Notes under the pieces: model-generated
What the model saw: only the letters and a program-made list of their open reading frames with translations
Databases searched by the model: none
Told to the model about the DNA's origin: nothing
Part shown: positions 25,694 to 35,012 of the stretch, in pieces
Numbering within the stretch: position 1 is the stretch's first letter
Layout: every line of letters begins with the position of its first letter
NCBI RefSeq assembly: GCF_002006345.1
Contig: NZ_LZZM01000223.1
Location: 53,286 to 117,285 of the forward strand
Length of the DNA stretch: 64,000 nt
Reading direction: 5' to 3'
Origin: Clostridium puniceum
GTDB lineage: Bacteria > Bacillota > Clostridia > Clostridiales > Clostridiaceae
Position numbers and translations under genes: made by a program

Positions 25694-26704
25694 ATGTATA
25701 TAATTATGGCCATATTGGCTTTTGGAGTTTTAATAATTGTTCATGAATTAGGTCATTTTACTTTAGCAAAACTAAATGGTGTTAGGGTTGAAGAATTTTC
25801 TATAGGTATGGGGCCGAAAATTTTTTCAAAGCAAGGAAAAGAAACAAAGTATTCCTTAGCACTTTTTCCTATAGGTGGATATGTAAAAATGATGGGAGAA
25901 GAAGAAAATGTTGAAGATGAAAGAAGTTTTTCGGCAAAGTCTCCTTTAAGAAGAATAAGTATAATAATTGCAGGAGTTTTTATGAATTATGTATTAGCAA
26001 TAGTGATTTTCGCTACTATAATACATAATTTTGGATATAGAAGTACAACATTAGCAGAGGTTCAGCCATCATCGCCAGCTCAGGAAGCAGGAATTTTAAC
26101 TGGAGATAAAGTTTTAAAAGTAAATGGACTAACAGCTTTTTCATTTGAAAATATTCAAGCGGGAATAGCATTATCGTATGGAAATTCTATAAATATGATT
26201 GTTGATAGAAATGGAGAAAAAAAGGAAATAACAGTAACACCGAGAAAAAATGATGAAGGTCAATTGTTAATTGGGGTTAGTTTTCCTAAAGTACAAGATC
26301 CTACTTTAGGAGAAAGCTTTAAACAAAGTTTTAAGCAAACAGCATCACTAGTTACGCAGACATTTAAAGGTTTAGAAATGATATTTACAGGAAAAGCAAA
26401 TCTTAAAACTGATGTAGGTGGACCTATTACAATAATTAAGATGTCAGCAGCAACAGCAGAATCAGGAATTTGGAACTTAGCTAGTTTTGTTGGATTTTTA
26501 AGTGTTAACTTAGCTGTGTTTAATTTATTACCATTCCCAGCATTAGATGGTGGCTGGTGTGTAATATTACTAATCGAATTAATAACTAGAAGAAAAGTTC
26601 CAGATAAGATAGTTGGAGCCTTAAATTATGTAGGATTTGCAGCACTTATAGGGTTAATGATATTAGTAACTATAAAAGATATATTATTTCCAGTAAAGTT
26701 TTAG
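25694..26704 (+). CDS. rseP: Site-2 membrane metalloprotease RseP/RasP
   Basis: This intramembrane zinc protease cleaves anti-sigma factors and leftover signal peptides. The zinc motif HELGH is at residues 17-21, a PDZ domain spans about 110-195 (VQPSSPAQEAGILTGDKVLKVNG), and the third zinc ligand is in NLLPFPALDGG (about 276). Length 336. Four hydrophobic spans are visible. The dxr-rseP order is usual. Two hairpins follow before ispG. Confidence 0.95.
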   Translation: MYIIMAILAFGVLIIVHELGHFTLAKLNGVRVEEFSIGMGPKIFSKQGKETKYSLALFPIGGYVKMMGEEENVEDERSFSAKSPLRRISIIIAGVFMNYVLAIVIFATIIHNFGYRSTTLAEVQPSSPAQEAGILTGDKVLKVNGLTAFSFENIQAGIALSYGNSINMIVDRNGEKKEITVTPRKNDEGQLLIGVSFPKVQDPTLGESFKQSFKQTASLVTQTFKGLEMIFTGKANLKTDVGGPITIIKMSAATAESGIWNLASFVGFLSVNLAVFNLLPFPALDGGWCVILLIELITRRKVPDKIVGALNYVGFAALIGLMILVTIKDILFPVKF

Positions 26705-26744
26705 GAAAAATAACATAAGAAATATTTTTAAATATGCTTAAAGT

Positions 26745-26816
26745 TTACGTCTATATAGATTTATAGGCGTAAGTTACTTATATAAACACATATAAGTAAC
26801 AATATTTTTTGCGAAA
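26745..26816 (+). terminator. Tandem hairpins after rseP, the second a terminator
   Basis: First stem: TTACGTCTAT (26745-26754) with ATAGGCGTAA (26763-26772). Second: GTTACTTATAT (26773-26783) with ATATAAGTAAC (26790-26800), then AATATTTTTT. They are directly adjacent. Confidence 0.75.
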
Positions 26817-26834
26817 AATAGGAGCGATGTACAT

Positions 26835-27893
26835 ATGGAAAGAAGAAAATCAAGAAAAGTAAAAGTAGGAAATGTATATGTTGGAGGAGATGCGCCTATT
26901 ACATTACAGTCAATGACTAATACTCCAACTAAAAATGTTGAAGCTACTTTAAAGCAAATAGAAGCATTATATGATGCTGGATGCGATATTATAAGATGTG
27001 CAGTGCTTGATATGAAGGATGCTGAAAGCTTAAAAGAAATAACGGAAAAATCACCAATTCCAGTAGTTGCAGATATACATTTTGATTATAAACTAGCTTT
27101 AAAAGCAATTGAAAATGGGGTTTCAGCACTTAGAATAAATCCAGGAAACATAGGAAGTATAGATAGAATTAAAATTCTAAAAGAAGCTTGCACTGAGAAA
27201 AAAATACCTATAAGAATTGGGGTTAATTCTGGATCTTTAGAAAAGGATATTTTAGAAAAGTATGGTATGCCAACAGCCGAAGGTTTGGTAGAAAGTGCAT
27301 TAAGGCATGTTAAAATTTTAGAAGATTTAGATTTTCATGATATTGTAATATCGATAAAGTCTTCTAATGTGGCAATGATGATAGAGTGTTATAGATTAAT
27401 AGCAGAAAAATGTAATTATCCTCTTCATCTAGGTGTAACAGAGGCTGGAACTATTCAAAGGGGAACGATTAAATCAAGTGTAGGAATTGGAACACTTCTT
27501 GCAGAAGGAATTGGGGATACTATAAGGGTGTCTTTAACGACAGATCCTATTAATGAAATAAAGGTTGGTATTGAAATTTTAAAAACCTTAGGATTAAAGA
27601 AAAAAGGTGTTGAATTCGTGTCATGCCCTACCTGTGGAAGAACTCAAATAAATTTAATAAAGATTGCAGAAGAAGTTGAAAAGAGACTAGAAAATTATAA
27701 AAAAGATGTAAAAGTTGCAGTTATGGGATGTGTTGTAAATGGCCCTGGAGAAGCTAGAGAAGCTGATATTGGAATTGCAGGCGGAATAGGCGAAGGAATA
27801 ATATTTAAAAAAGGTAAAGTAATAAAAAAAGTAAAAGAAGAAGAATTGGTTGATGCTCTTATGGAAGAAATAGAAAAACTATACACTGATTAA
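26835..27893 (+). CDS. ispG: HMBPP synthase IspG (GcpE)
   Basis: IspG is the 4Fe-4S enzyme forming HMBPP in the MEP pathway. The TIM-barrel part contains RSRKVKVGNVYVGGDAPITLQSMTNT-like residues and RINPGNIG; the cluster ligands are in FVSCPTCGRTQ and VMGCVVNGPGEA. Length 352. The ATG at 26835 is preceded by AGGAGCG. It shares a pathway with dxr upstream. Confidence 0.96.
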   Translation: MERRKSRKVKVGNVYVGGDAPITLQSMTNTPTKNVEATLKQIEALYDAGCDIIRCAVLDMKDAESLKEITEKSPIPVVADIHFDYKLALKAIENGVSALRINPGNIGSIDRIKILKEACTEKKIPIRIGVNSGSLEKDILEKYGMPTAEGLVESALRHVKILEDLDFHDIVISIKSSNVAMMIECYRLIAEKCNYPLHLGVTEAGTIQRGTIKSSVGIGTLLAEGIGDTIRVSLTTDPINEIKVGIEILKTLGLKKKGVEFVSCPTCGRTQINLIKIAEEVEKRLENYKKDVKVAVMGCVVNGPGEAREADIGIAGGIGEGIIFKKGKVIKKVKEEELVDALMEEIEKLYTD

Positions 27894-28024
27894 AAAAGCG
27901 TGAAACGCAATCAAGAACTCACATTAAAATAATAATAAAATCTGTAAAATAAATTTTAAAAATTATATTTGAAAGAATGCCAAAGAGTTTTAAAATAGAT
28001 ATATTTAAAATTTAAGAGTATCCC

Positions 28025-28053
28025 TTGTATTGTGAATTTATTTGTGATATCAT
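28025..28053 (+). promoter_or_regulatory. Sigma-A promoter for the rimP-nusA-infB operon
   Basis: TTGTAT (28025-28030), a 17-base spacer and TATCAT (28048-28053). The start near 28060 gives a leader of about 165 bases. Confidence 0.7.
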
Positions 28054-28084
28054 ATAAATAGATTTATTTCTAATAGCTAGAAAA

Positions 28085-28151
28085 AAGGAGTGGGAAAATT
28101 GCCCGCTCTTTCTGTTTGTAACGCAACTAATTTAAGATAGTTGCGTTTTTG
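28085..28151 (+). promoter_or_regulatory. rimP leader: tandem hairpins ending in an attenuator-like terminator
   Basis: Hairpin 1 has about 10 bp (28085-28094 with 28102-28111), with GAGTGGG facing CCCGCTC. Hairpin 2, AACGCAACTA (28120-28129) with TAGTTGCGTT (28138-28147), is followed by TTTTT before the rimP start. A terminator inside the leader means the operon is reached only by read-through. NusA-dependent attenuation of ylxS(rimP)-nusA is known in B. subtilis; the same control is inferred here. Confidence 0.65.
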
Positions 28152-28225
28152 ATTACAAATTTTAAAAATGCATAAGATAGATATAAGTTATGTATTTTTA
28201 AAAAATGAAAGTGAGGGTTAGAAAA

Positions 28226-28687
28226 ATGAAAAAGGATGTATTAATTGAAAAGATTGAAGAAATAGTTAAACCTATTACCACAGAATTATCATATGAATTG
28301 TATTATGTAGAATATATAAAAGAAAATGGAGAATTCTATTTAAGAATATATATAGACAAAGAAGAAGGTAGAATAGCATTAGACGATTGTGAAGCGGTCT
28401 CAAGAAGAGTAAGTGAAGTTCTAGATGTTCAAGATCCAATTAAAGATGCATATTATTTAGAAGTTTCTTCACCAGGACTTAATAGAGGTCTATATACAGA
28501 AGAACATTTTAAGAGATTTATAGGCAGTGAAGTATTAATTAAACTTACAAGTTCAATTAATGGAATGAAAAATGTAAAAGGAATATTAAAAGAGGTTTTA
28601 GAGGATTCAATAGTAATTGAATCAGAAACTGAAGTTAAAATTCTAAAAGATAAAATAAAAGCTGCCAATTTAGAAGGGGAAATATAA
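28226..28687 (+). CDS. rimP: Ribosome maturation factor RimP (YlxS)
   Basis: RimP helps 30S maturation. It has the N-terminal alpha-beta domain (YELYYVEYIKENGEFYLRIYIDKEEGRIALDDCEAVSR) and a C-terminal SH3-like barrel starting near SSPGLNRGL (about residue 84). ATG 28226 is chosen because GAGGG (28213-28217) is 8 bases upstream; an in-frame ATG at 28205 has no site. It is 153 residues and heads the nusA operon. Confidence 0.93.
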   Translation: MKKDVLIEKIEEIVKPITTELSYELYYVEYIKENGEFYLRIYIDKEEGRIALDDCEAVSRRVSEVLDVQDPIKDAYYLEVSSPGLNRGLYTEEHFKRFIGSEVLIKLTSSINGMKNVKGILKEVLEDSIVIESETEVKILKDKIKAANLEGEI

Positions 28688-28703
28688 CAAGGAGGGTATA
28701 AAA

Positions 28704-29900
28704 ATGAATGAAGAGTTTGTAGGTGCTCTTAAAGAATTAGTTAAAGAAAAGGGGATTTGCGAAGATTTACTTTTTACAACAATTCAAGATGCAATGGTTG
28801 CTGCATATAAGAAAAATTATGCAAATGCTAATACAAATGCACAAAATGTAAAAGTTAATATCGATAGAGAAACTGGAGAAATACATGTATATGCTCAAAA
28901 AACAATAGTAGATGAGGTATATGATGATATAACAGAGATTTCAATTGAAGAGACAAAAGTAATTAGTCCTAAAAGTGAAGTTGATGATATTATAAGTATA
29001 GAAGTAACTCCTAAAAATTTTGGAAGAGTTGCAGCTCAACTTGCAAAACAAGTTGTTACCCAAAGAATTAAAGAAGCTGAAAGAAGCATAATATATGATG
29101 AGTACAAAGAAAAAGAATTCGATATAATTACAGGAACTATCCTAAGAAAAGATAAGGGCATTGTTTTTGTTAATTTAGGAAAATTAGAAGGTATAATAGG
29201 TCCTAATGAACAAATTCCAAATGAGGAATATAAATTCAACGAAAAGTTAAAACTATATATAGTTGAAGTGAAAAATGGAAGTAAAGGACCTCAAATACAT
29301 GTTTCAAGAACACATCCAGGATTAGTTAAAAGACTATTTGAACTTGAAGTTCCAGAAATTTTTGAAGGTGTAGTTGAAATTAAAAATATTTCCAGAGAAG
29401 CAGGTTCGAGAAGTAAAATCGCAGTATACTCTAATAATGAAGAAGTAGATCCAATGGGAGCTTGTGTAGGTCCTAAGGGGGTAAGAGTACAAAGTATAGT
29501 TAATGAATTGAAAAATGAAAAGATAGATATAATAAAATGGAGTAAAAATCCAGAAGAATTTATAGCTAATTCATTAAGTCCAGCAAAGGTTTTAAGTGTA
29601 GTAGTTGATGAGGAAAACAAATCAGCAAAGGTTGTTGTTGAAGATAATCAACTTTCACTTGCAATTGGTAAGGAAGGTCAAAACGTAAGACTTGCTGCTA
29701 AACTTACAAATTGGAAAATAGATATTAAAAGTAAATCTCAAAAAGAAGCTCAAGATGAAGAAGAAGAAAGAATATTAAATACAGAAGTAGAGATAGAAAA
29801 TGAAGCAACTACTGATTTAGCTGAATTGGAAATTTCAGAAGACATTGAAGTTGATGATTTAATTGATACAGAAGCTTCAATTGAAAAAATAGAAGAATAG
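28704..29900 (+). CDS. nusA: Transcription factor NusA
   Basis: NusA binds RNA polymerase and nascent RNA, controlling pausing and termination. It has the N-terminal polymerase-binding domain (1-125), an S1 domain (about 130-200, FDIITGTILRKDKGIVFVNLG), KH1 (SKIAVYSNNEEVDPMGACVGPKG) and KH2 (AIGKEGQNVRLAAKLT). An acidic C-terminal tail of about 45 residues follows. Length 398. It probably regulates its own operon through the rimP leader. Confidence 0.97.
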   Translation: MNEEFVGALKELVKEKGICEDLLFTTIQDAMVAAYKKNYANANTNAQNVKVNIDRETGEIHVYAQKTIVDEVYDDITEISIEETKVISPKSEVDDIISIEVTPKNFGRVAAQLAKQVVTQRIKEAERSIIYDEYKEKEFDIITGTILRKDKGIVFVNLGKLEGIIGPNEQIPNEEYKFNEKLKLYIVEVKNGSKGPQIHVSRTHPGLVKRLFELEVPEIFEGVVEIKNISREAGSRSKIAVYSNNEEVDPMGACVGPKGVRVQSIVNELKNEKIDIIKWSKNPEEFIANSLSPAKVLSVVVDEENKSAKVVVEDNQLSLAIGKEGQNVRLAAKLTNWKIDIKSKSQKEAQDEEEERILNTEVEIENEATTDLAELEISEDIEVDDLIDTEASIEKIEE

Positions 29901-29913
29901 TGGGGTGCTTTTC

Positions 29914-30180
29914 ATGAAGGTTAAGAAAATTCCTTTAAGAATGTGCACTGGTTGCATGGAAATGAAACCCAAAAAAGAATTGATTAGAATAGTAAAAACT
30001 CCAGAAGGCGAAGTAGCAGTAGATTTAACTGGTAAAAAGTCAGGTCGAGGAGCATATATTTGTAAAAGTACAGAATGTCTTGAAAAAGCATTTAAAACAA
30101 AAAGACTTAGTAGAAATTTAGATATTTCTATAAGTGAAGAAATTTATGATAAATTAAAGGAAGAAGTAAGCAATGAATAA
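29914..30180 (+). CDS. ylxR: YlxR-family RNA-binding protein (RnpM-like)
   Basis: The 88-residue protein has the DUF448 signature IPLRMCTGCMEMKPKKELIRIV and SGRGAYICKSTECLEKA. In B. subtilis YlxR/RnpM has been reported to bind RNase P RNA. ATG 29914 is used; an in-frame GTG at 29905 falls within the GGGGTG ribosome site. Its end overlaps the ylxQ start by 8 bases. Confidence 0.92.
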   Translation: MKVKKIPLRMCTGCMEMKPKKELIRIVKTPEGEVAVDLTGKKSGRGAYICKSTECLEKAFKTKRLSRNLDISISEEIYDKLKEEVSNE

Positions 30181-30487
30181 GTTTTTTAACTTTCTAAGTA
30201 TTGCAAAGAAATCAGGAAATTTACTTGAAGGATATAGTAAATGTGATGATTATAGAAATAATACTAAGATTTATATGTTTATAATATCTAATGATTTGTC
30301 AAATAAGTCTAAAGATAAATTTAAAAAGCATTGTATAGAAAAGAATATACCATATATTGAAGATTTCTCAAAAGAGGAACTAGGAACTCCAATTGGACGT
30401 AAAGAAATTATGTTACTTGGAATACTGGATAAGGATATAGCAAAGAAAATGTTGTCGCTATATGAGGAGGAAAAAATATATGAGTAG
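30173..30487 (+). CDS. ylxQ: L7Ae/L30e-family ribosomal protein-like YlxQ
   Basis: The 104-residue protein starts FFNFLSIAKKSGNLLEGYSKC, typical of YlxQ, an L7Ae-family RNA-binding protein between ylxR and infB. The family usually binds kink-turn RNA. The ATG overlaps the ylxR end, giving coupling. The role in the operon is not proven. Confidence 0.88.
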   Translation: MNKFFNFLSIAKKSGNLLEGYSKCDDYRNNTKIYMFIISNDLSNKSKDKFKKHCIEKNIPYIEDFSKEELGTPIGRKEIMLLGILDKDIAKKMLSLYEEEKIYE

Positions 30488-30509
30488 ATAATAATATGGG
30501 GGTGACTGC

Positions 30510-32594
30510 ATGTCAAAAATAAGAGTACATGAATTAGCAAAAGAACTTAACATAGAGTCAAAGGAATTAATAACTATATTAATGGAAGAATTTAATATAG
30601 AAGTAAAAAATCACATGAGTACAATTGAAGATGAGGATGCTGTATTAATAAAGGAATTATTAGCAGGAAGATCAGATGAAAATTCAGCGGTATCAGAAGA
30701 ATCTAATGGAGCAAAAAGTATCGTAGACGTATATGAAGATGAATTAGCAGATCAACTTAATAAGGCAAGTAAGAAAAAGAAAAAAACTAAAAAAGAAGAA
30801 GAAGCATTAATGGCTCAAGCTGAAAAGAATAGTGGAGACACTCAAATAATAGAGATAGGTAAAAGTATAACGGTTAAGGAATTAGCTGAAAAGTTAAATA
30901 AACCTACAAATGATGTAATAAGAACATTGATATTCAAGGGTGTTATGGCTGGAATAAATCAAGAAATAGATTTTGAAACAGCAGAAAAAGTATGTGCTGA
31001 ATATGAAGTTCTTGTTGAAAAGAAAGAAGAAATTCAAGAGTTAGAAGTATTAGAAATAGAAGAAGATGATGAAGAAAATCTTCAAAAGAGACCACCAATT
31101 GTAACTGTTATGGGGCATGTTGATCATGGTAAGACATCTTTACTTGATTGTATAAGAAAAGCAAAGGTTACTGATTCAGAAGCTGGTGGTATAACTCAAC
31201 ATATAGGAGCTTATACTATAACATTGAATGGAGAAGAAATAACATTCTTGGATACTCCAGGTCATGAAGCCTTCACAGCAATGAGAGCTAGAGGTGCCCA
31301 AATTACAGATCTTGTTATATTAGTTGTTGCAGCAGATGATGGAATCATGCCACAAACTAAAGAGGCTATTGATCACTGTAAAGCAGCAGGAGTTCCAATT
31401 GTAGTTGCAATTAACAAAATTGATAAGCCAGGTGCAAATATTGATAGAGTTAAACAAGAATTAGCAGATAAAGGTTTGCTTACAGAAGATTGGGGTGGAG
31501 ATACTATATGTGTAGAAGTATCTGCAAAACAAAATTTAAATATTGATAAGTTACTTGAAATGGTTCTTCTTTCAGCAGAAATGCTTGAACTAAAAGCTAA
31601 TGAAAATAGAAGAGCAAGAGGAACTGTAATTGAAGCTAAGCTTGATAAAGGCAGAGGCGCAGTTGCTAGTTTATTAGTTCAAAATGGAACTTTAAGAGTT
31701 GGGGATTCAATTTTAGTTGGATCTACATATGGTAGAATAAGAGCTATGTTTGATGATACTGGTAAAAACATTAAATCTGCTGGTCCATCAATTCCAGTAG
31801 AAATTTTAGGTCTTTCAGAAGTTCCAGAAGCAGGGGATAGATTTAATCAAGTAAAAGATGAAAAAACTGCTAGAAATATGGCAGAGACTAGAAAAGATAA
31901 ATTAAAGGCAGAAACTTTACTTGCAAATCATAGAGTTTCATTAGAAGACTTATATAATCAAATTAAAGAAGGTAAAGTTAAAGAACTTGCAATAATAGTA
32001 AAAGCAGATGTTCAAGGTTCGGTTGAAGCTATTAAGCAATCTTTAGAAAAGCTTTCTACAGATGATATTAAAGTAAGAGTTATTCACGGCGGTGTTGGAG
32101 CAATAACTGAAACTGATATAACACTTGCAACAGCGTCTAATGCAATAGTTATAGGGTTCAATGTAAGACCAGACAACAATGCATCATTCCAAGCAGATAG
32201 AGATGGTGTGGATATTAAGACTTATAGAATTATCTATGATGCAATTGATGATGTTAAAGCAGCTATGATAGGAATGCTTGATCCAATATATAGAGAAGTT
32301 ATATTAGGATCTGCAGAAATAAGAGAAACTTATAAAATTTCCAATGTTGGAACAATAGCTGGTTGTTATGTATTAAATGGTAAACTTCAAAGAAATGCAG
32401 AAACAAGAGTTATAAGAGATGGAATAGTCGTTTGCGAATCAACATTATCATCACTTAAGAGATTTAAAGATGATGCAAAAGAAGTTAATGCTGGATACGA
32501 ATGTGGTTTAACTGTAGATAAGTTCAATAACATTAAAGAAGGCGACATTATTGAATGTTTCATGATGGAAGCAATTAAGAGAAAAGAGCTTTAA
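30510..32594 (+). CDS. infB: Translation initiation factor IF-2
   Basis: IF-2 brings fMet-tRNA to the 30S subunit. It is 694 residues with a short, Lys-rich N-terminal linker (two IF2-N motifs, KIRVHELAKELNIESKEL and TVKELAEKLNKPTNDVIRTL). The GTPase has G1 GHVDHGKTSL (about 207), DTPGHEAFT (about 253) and AINKIDKPGAN (about 307). C-terminal barrel domains II-IV follow. GGGGGTG is the ribosome site. Confidence 0.98.
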   Translation: MSKIRVHELAKELNIESKELITILMEEFNIEVKNHMSTIEDEDAVLIKELLAGRSDENSAVSEESNGAKSIVDVYEDELADQLNKASKKKKKTKKEEEALMAQAEKNSGDTQIIEIGKSITVKELAEKLNKPTNDVIRTLIFKGVMAGINQEIDFETAEKVCAEYEVLVEKKEEIQELEVLEIEEDDEENLQKRPPIVTVMGHVDHGKTSLLDCIRKAKVTDSEAGGITQHIGAYTITLNGEEITFLDTPGHEAFTAMRARGAQITDLVILVVAADDGIMPQTKEAIDHCKAAGVPIVVAINKIDKPGANIDRVKQELADKGLLTEDWGGDTICVEVSAKQNLNIDKLLEMVLLSAEMLELKANENRRARGTVIEAKLDKGRGAVASLLVQNGTLRVGDSILVGSTYGRIRAMFDDTGKNIKSAGPSIPVEILGLSEVPEAGDRFNQVKDEKTARNMAETRKDKLKAETLLANHRVSLEDLYNQIKEGKVKELAIIVKADVQGSVEAIKQSLEKLSTDDIKVRVIHGGVGAITETDITLATASNAIVIGFNVRPDNNASFQADRDGVDIKTYRIIYDAIDDVKAAMIGMLDPIYREVILGSAEIRETYKISNVGTIAGCYVLNGKLQRNAETRVIRDGIVVCESTLSSLKRFKDDAKEVNAGYECGLTVDKFNNIKEGDIIECFMMEAIKRKEL

Positions 32595-32610
32595 AAGAGG
32601 TGAAATAAAC

Positions 32611-32961
32611 ATGGCCAATTATAGAGGTGGAAGAATTAACGAAGAATTCAAAAGAGAAATTAGTAATTTAATTCAAAATGAAATTAAAGATCCAAGACTT
32701 ACAGCTATGATTTCAGTTACTGATGTTAAAGTTACTAAAGATTTAAGATATGCTAAGGTTTATGTAAGCATATTTTCAAAAGATGATGATGAAAAGAAAA
32801 CTAACCTTGAAGCATTAAAGAGTGCAAGTGGGTTTATAAGAAAAACAGTAGGTCAAAAAATTAATTTAAGACACACCCCAGAAATAATTATTGAATTAGA
32901 TGATTCTATAAACTATGGTATGCATATGGATGAATTAATTCAAAGAATAAGTAAAGAATAA
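32611..32961 (+). CDS. rbfA: Ribosome-binding factor A
   Basis: RbfA is a 30S assembly and cold-adaptation factor. The KH-like fold shows INEEFKREISNLIQNEIKDPRL, VTDVKVTKDLRYAKVYVSIF and LRHTPEIIIELDDSINYGMHM. Length 116. The last base of its stop codon is the first base of the nrnA ATG. Confidence 0.97.
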   Translation: MANYRGGRINEEFKREISNLIQNEIKDPRLTAMISVTDVKVTKDLRYAKVYVSIFSKDDDEKKTNLEALKSASGFIRKTVGQKINLRHTPEIIIELDDSINYGMHMDELIQRISKE

Positions 32962-33938
32962 TGTATTTTAAGGCTATAAAAGAAGAAATTTTAAAATCAA
33001 AAAGAATAGGATTATCATTTCATACATCTCCAGATGGGGATGCCATAGGAAGTACATTGGCATTGCTTAATGCACTCAGATATTTAGGAAAGGATTCATA
33101 CATTATATCAAGAGATGTTATTTCTGATAACCTCTCTTTCCTTTCTTTATCTAATGAGATTGATGGGAGTATTACAGAACCTAAAATAAATACAGATTTA
33201 GTAATAGTATTAGATTGTGGTAATGTTGACAGGATATCTGCAGATTTAAGTAATTATAATGGTAAAATAATTAATATAGATCACCATATTTCTAACGAAA
33301 ATTATGGATTTATTAATTATGTGGATATAAAAGCAGCTTCTACGTGTGAAATATCATATTTATTAATTGAGGAATTTGGAATTAGTTTTGATGACAAAAC
33401 TGATATAGAAGTAGCTATAGGAAATGCAATCTATACAGGGATTGTAACAGATACTGGTTCTTTTAGACATTCAAATGTTACAAGTAGAACTCACAATATA
33501 GCAGCAAAGCTTATAGAGAGTGGAGTAGATAACAGTAAAATTCACAGTAATCTTTTTGATAATAAGCCTTTTAACAAAGTAAAATTAATGGGAAGTGTTT
33601 TATCTGATATAGAACTTGTTTTAGACAATAAGGTAGCAATCCTTCAAATACCACAAGGAATGTTAGAAGATTTTAATTTATTAAATACTGATACTTCTGA
33701 TATAATTTCAGTTGGACTTGGGATTAAAGGTGTGGAAGTTTCTATGCTTTTAAAAGAGGTTAAGGATGGAGTTAAAGGTAGTTTAAGGTCTAAAAATAAT
33801 GTAGATGTACGAAAAATTGCAGAAGTATATGGCGGAGGCGGACATATAAAAGCTGCTGGTGTTATGCTAAAAGATGTAGGTATTGCAGAAGCAAAGGAAA
33901 GATTATTAAAGATACTTAAAGAAGAAATGCACTTATGA
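32961..33938 (+). CDS. nrnA: DHH-family phosphoesterase NrnA (oligo-RNA/pAp hydrolase)
   Basis: NrnA-type enzymes degrade very short RNAs and pAp. The DHH domain has HTSPDGDAIGS, VIVLDCGN and NIDHHISNENYG (about residue 98); DHHA1 has GGGGHIKAAG (about 291). Length 325. It overlaps rbfA by one base and truB by four (ATGA), so translation is coupled and no clear ribosome site is present. Confidence 0.93.
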   Translation: MYFKAIKEEILKSKRIGLSFHTSPDGDAIGSTLALLNALRYLGKDSYIISRDVISDNLSFLSLSNEIDGSITEPKINTDLVIVLDCGNVDRISADLSNYNGKIINIDHHISNENYGFINYVDIKAASTCEISYLLIEEFGISFDDKTDIEVAIGNAIYTGIVTDTGSFRHSNVTSRTHNIAAKLIESGVDNSKIHSNLFDNKPFNKVKLMGSVLSDIELVLDNKVAILQIPQGMLEDFNLLNTDTSDIISVGLGIKGVEVSMLLKEVKDGVKGSLRSKNNVDVRKIAEVYGGGGHIKAAGVMLKDVGIAEAKERLLKILKEEMHL

Positions 33939-34939
33939 AAAATGGAATTGAAACTTCAGATATGAAGAAGGGAACAGAAATTTTAAATATGAAAAAAGAA
34001 ATGGAAACTTTAATTATAGACAATGAAACAGATATTTCATCTATTAAAAAGGAAACCCTACATATAAATGGAGTATTAAACATATTCAAAAATAAAGGAA
34101 TGACTTCTTTTGATGTGGTTAGAAAAATTAAATTCTTAGCTAATGAAAAAAAAGTTGGACATACTGGTACCCTAGATCCGGAAGCAACGGGAGTTCTTCC
34201 TGTTTGCCTTGGAAAAGCTACAAAAATTATCGATTATATCATGGATAGTAGAAAAGTATATGAAGTTAAACTGTTACTTGGAACAAAAACAACTACATAT
34301 GATTTAGAAGGCGAAGTAATGGAAACAAGAGAAACAGATCAGCTTACAGAAGAGGAAGTTTCAGAAGTTGTGTTATCTTTTATTGGAGAATATGATCAAA
34401 TCCCTCCAATGCATTCTGCACTTAAGAAAAATGGAATAAGACTTTATGATTTAGCTAGACAGGGTATTGAAGTAGAAAGAGAAGCTAGAAGAATTAATAT
34501 ATTTAATATATCTGACTTAAAAATTGATTTGCCTTATGTATATATGAAGGTAGCTTGCTCTAAAGGAACTTATATAAGAAGTTTATGCTATGATATTGGT
34601 GAAAAACTTAATGTGGGTGGAACTATGGCTGGGTTAAACAGAACTGAAACATCTATTTTTAAACAAGAAGATAGTATTAATGTAGGCGATTTGACTAAAG
34701 AAAATATACAAAATTATATAATAACAATTGAAGAAGCACTTTCGTTTTATCCTAAAATTACAATAAATAGTTCATTTACAAAGTTGTTAGTAAATGGAGT
34801 TAAAGTTTTTGATAAGAGGATTACAAATGAAAAGCGAGAAAAAAATGTTTTATATAGGGTTTATGATAGTGAAAAAATATTCATAGGTATTGGAAAGCAA
34901 GATGATGAAGGATTCAAAATTGAAAAATTATTAATTTAG
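33935..34939 (+). CDS. truB: tRNA pseudouridine-55 synthase TruB with N-terminal repeat extension
   Basis: TruB makes pseudouridine 55 in the T loop of tRNAs. The catalytic domain starts at about residue 47 (NGVLNIFKNKGMTSFDVV) and has the catalytic Asp in GHTGTLDPEATGVLP; SKGTYIRSLCYDIG and a C-terminal PUA-like part follow. The first 45 residues are extra relative to the usual family start: imperfect 9-residue units (MKNGIETSD, MKKGTEILN, MKKEMETLI and two weaker ones) encoded by three 27-base repeats. The ATG overlaps the nrnA stop. Starts at 33962, 33989 or 34001 are possible but have no better site. Confidence 0.93.
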   Translation: MKNGIETSDMKKGTEILNMKKEMETLIIDNETDISSIKKETLHINGVLNIFKNKGMTSFDVVRKIKFLANEKKVGHTGTLDPEATGVLPVCLGKATKIIDYIMDSRKVYEVKLLLGTKTTTYDLEGEVMETRETDQLTEEEVSEVVLSFIGEYDQIPPMHSALKKNGIRLYDLARQGIEVEREARRINIFNISDLKIDLPYVYMKVACSKGTYIRSLCYDIGEKLNVGGTMAGLNRTETSIFKQEDSINVGDLTKENIQNYIITIEEALSFYPKITINSSFTKLLVNGVKVFDKRITNEKREKNVLYRVYDSEKIFIGIGKQDDEGFKIEKLLI

Positions 34940-35012
34940 GATTTTTAATTCACTATTTTCTTTCTAATGTCTAATTATTTTCTGGAATATTCCTTAATGT
35001 GGGAGTGAAGAA

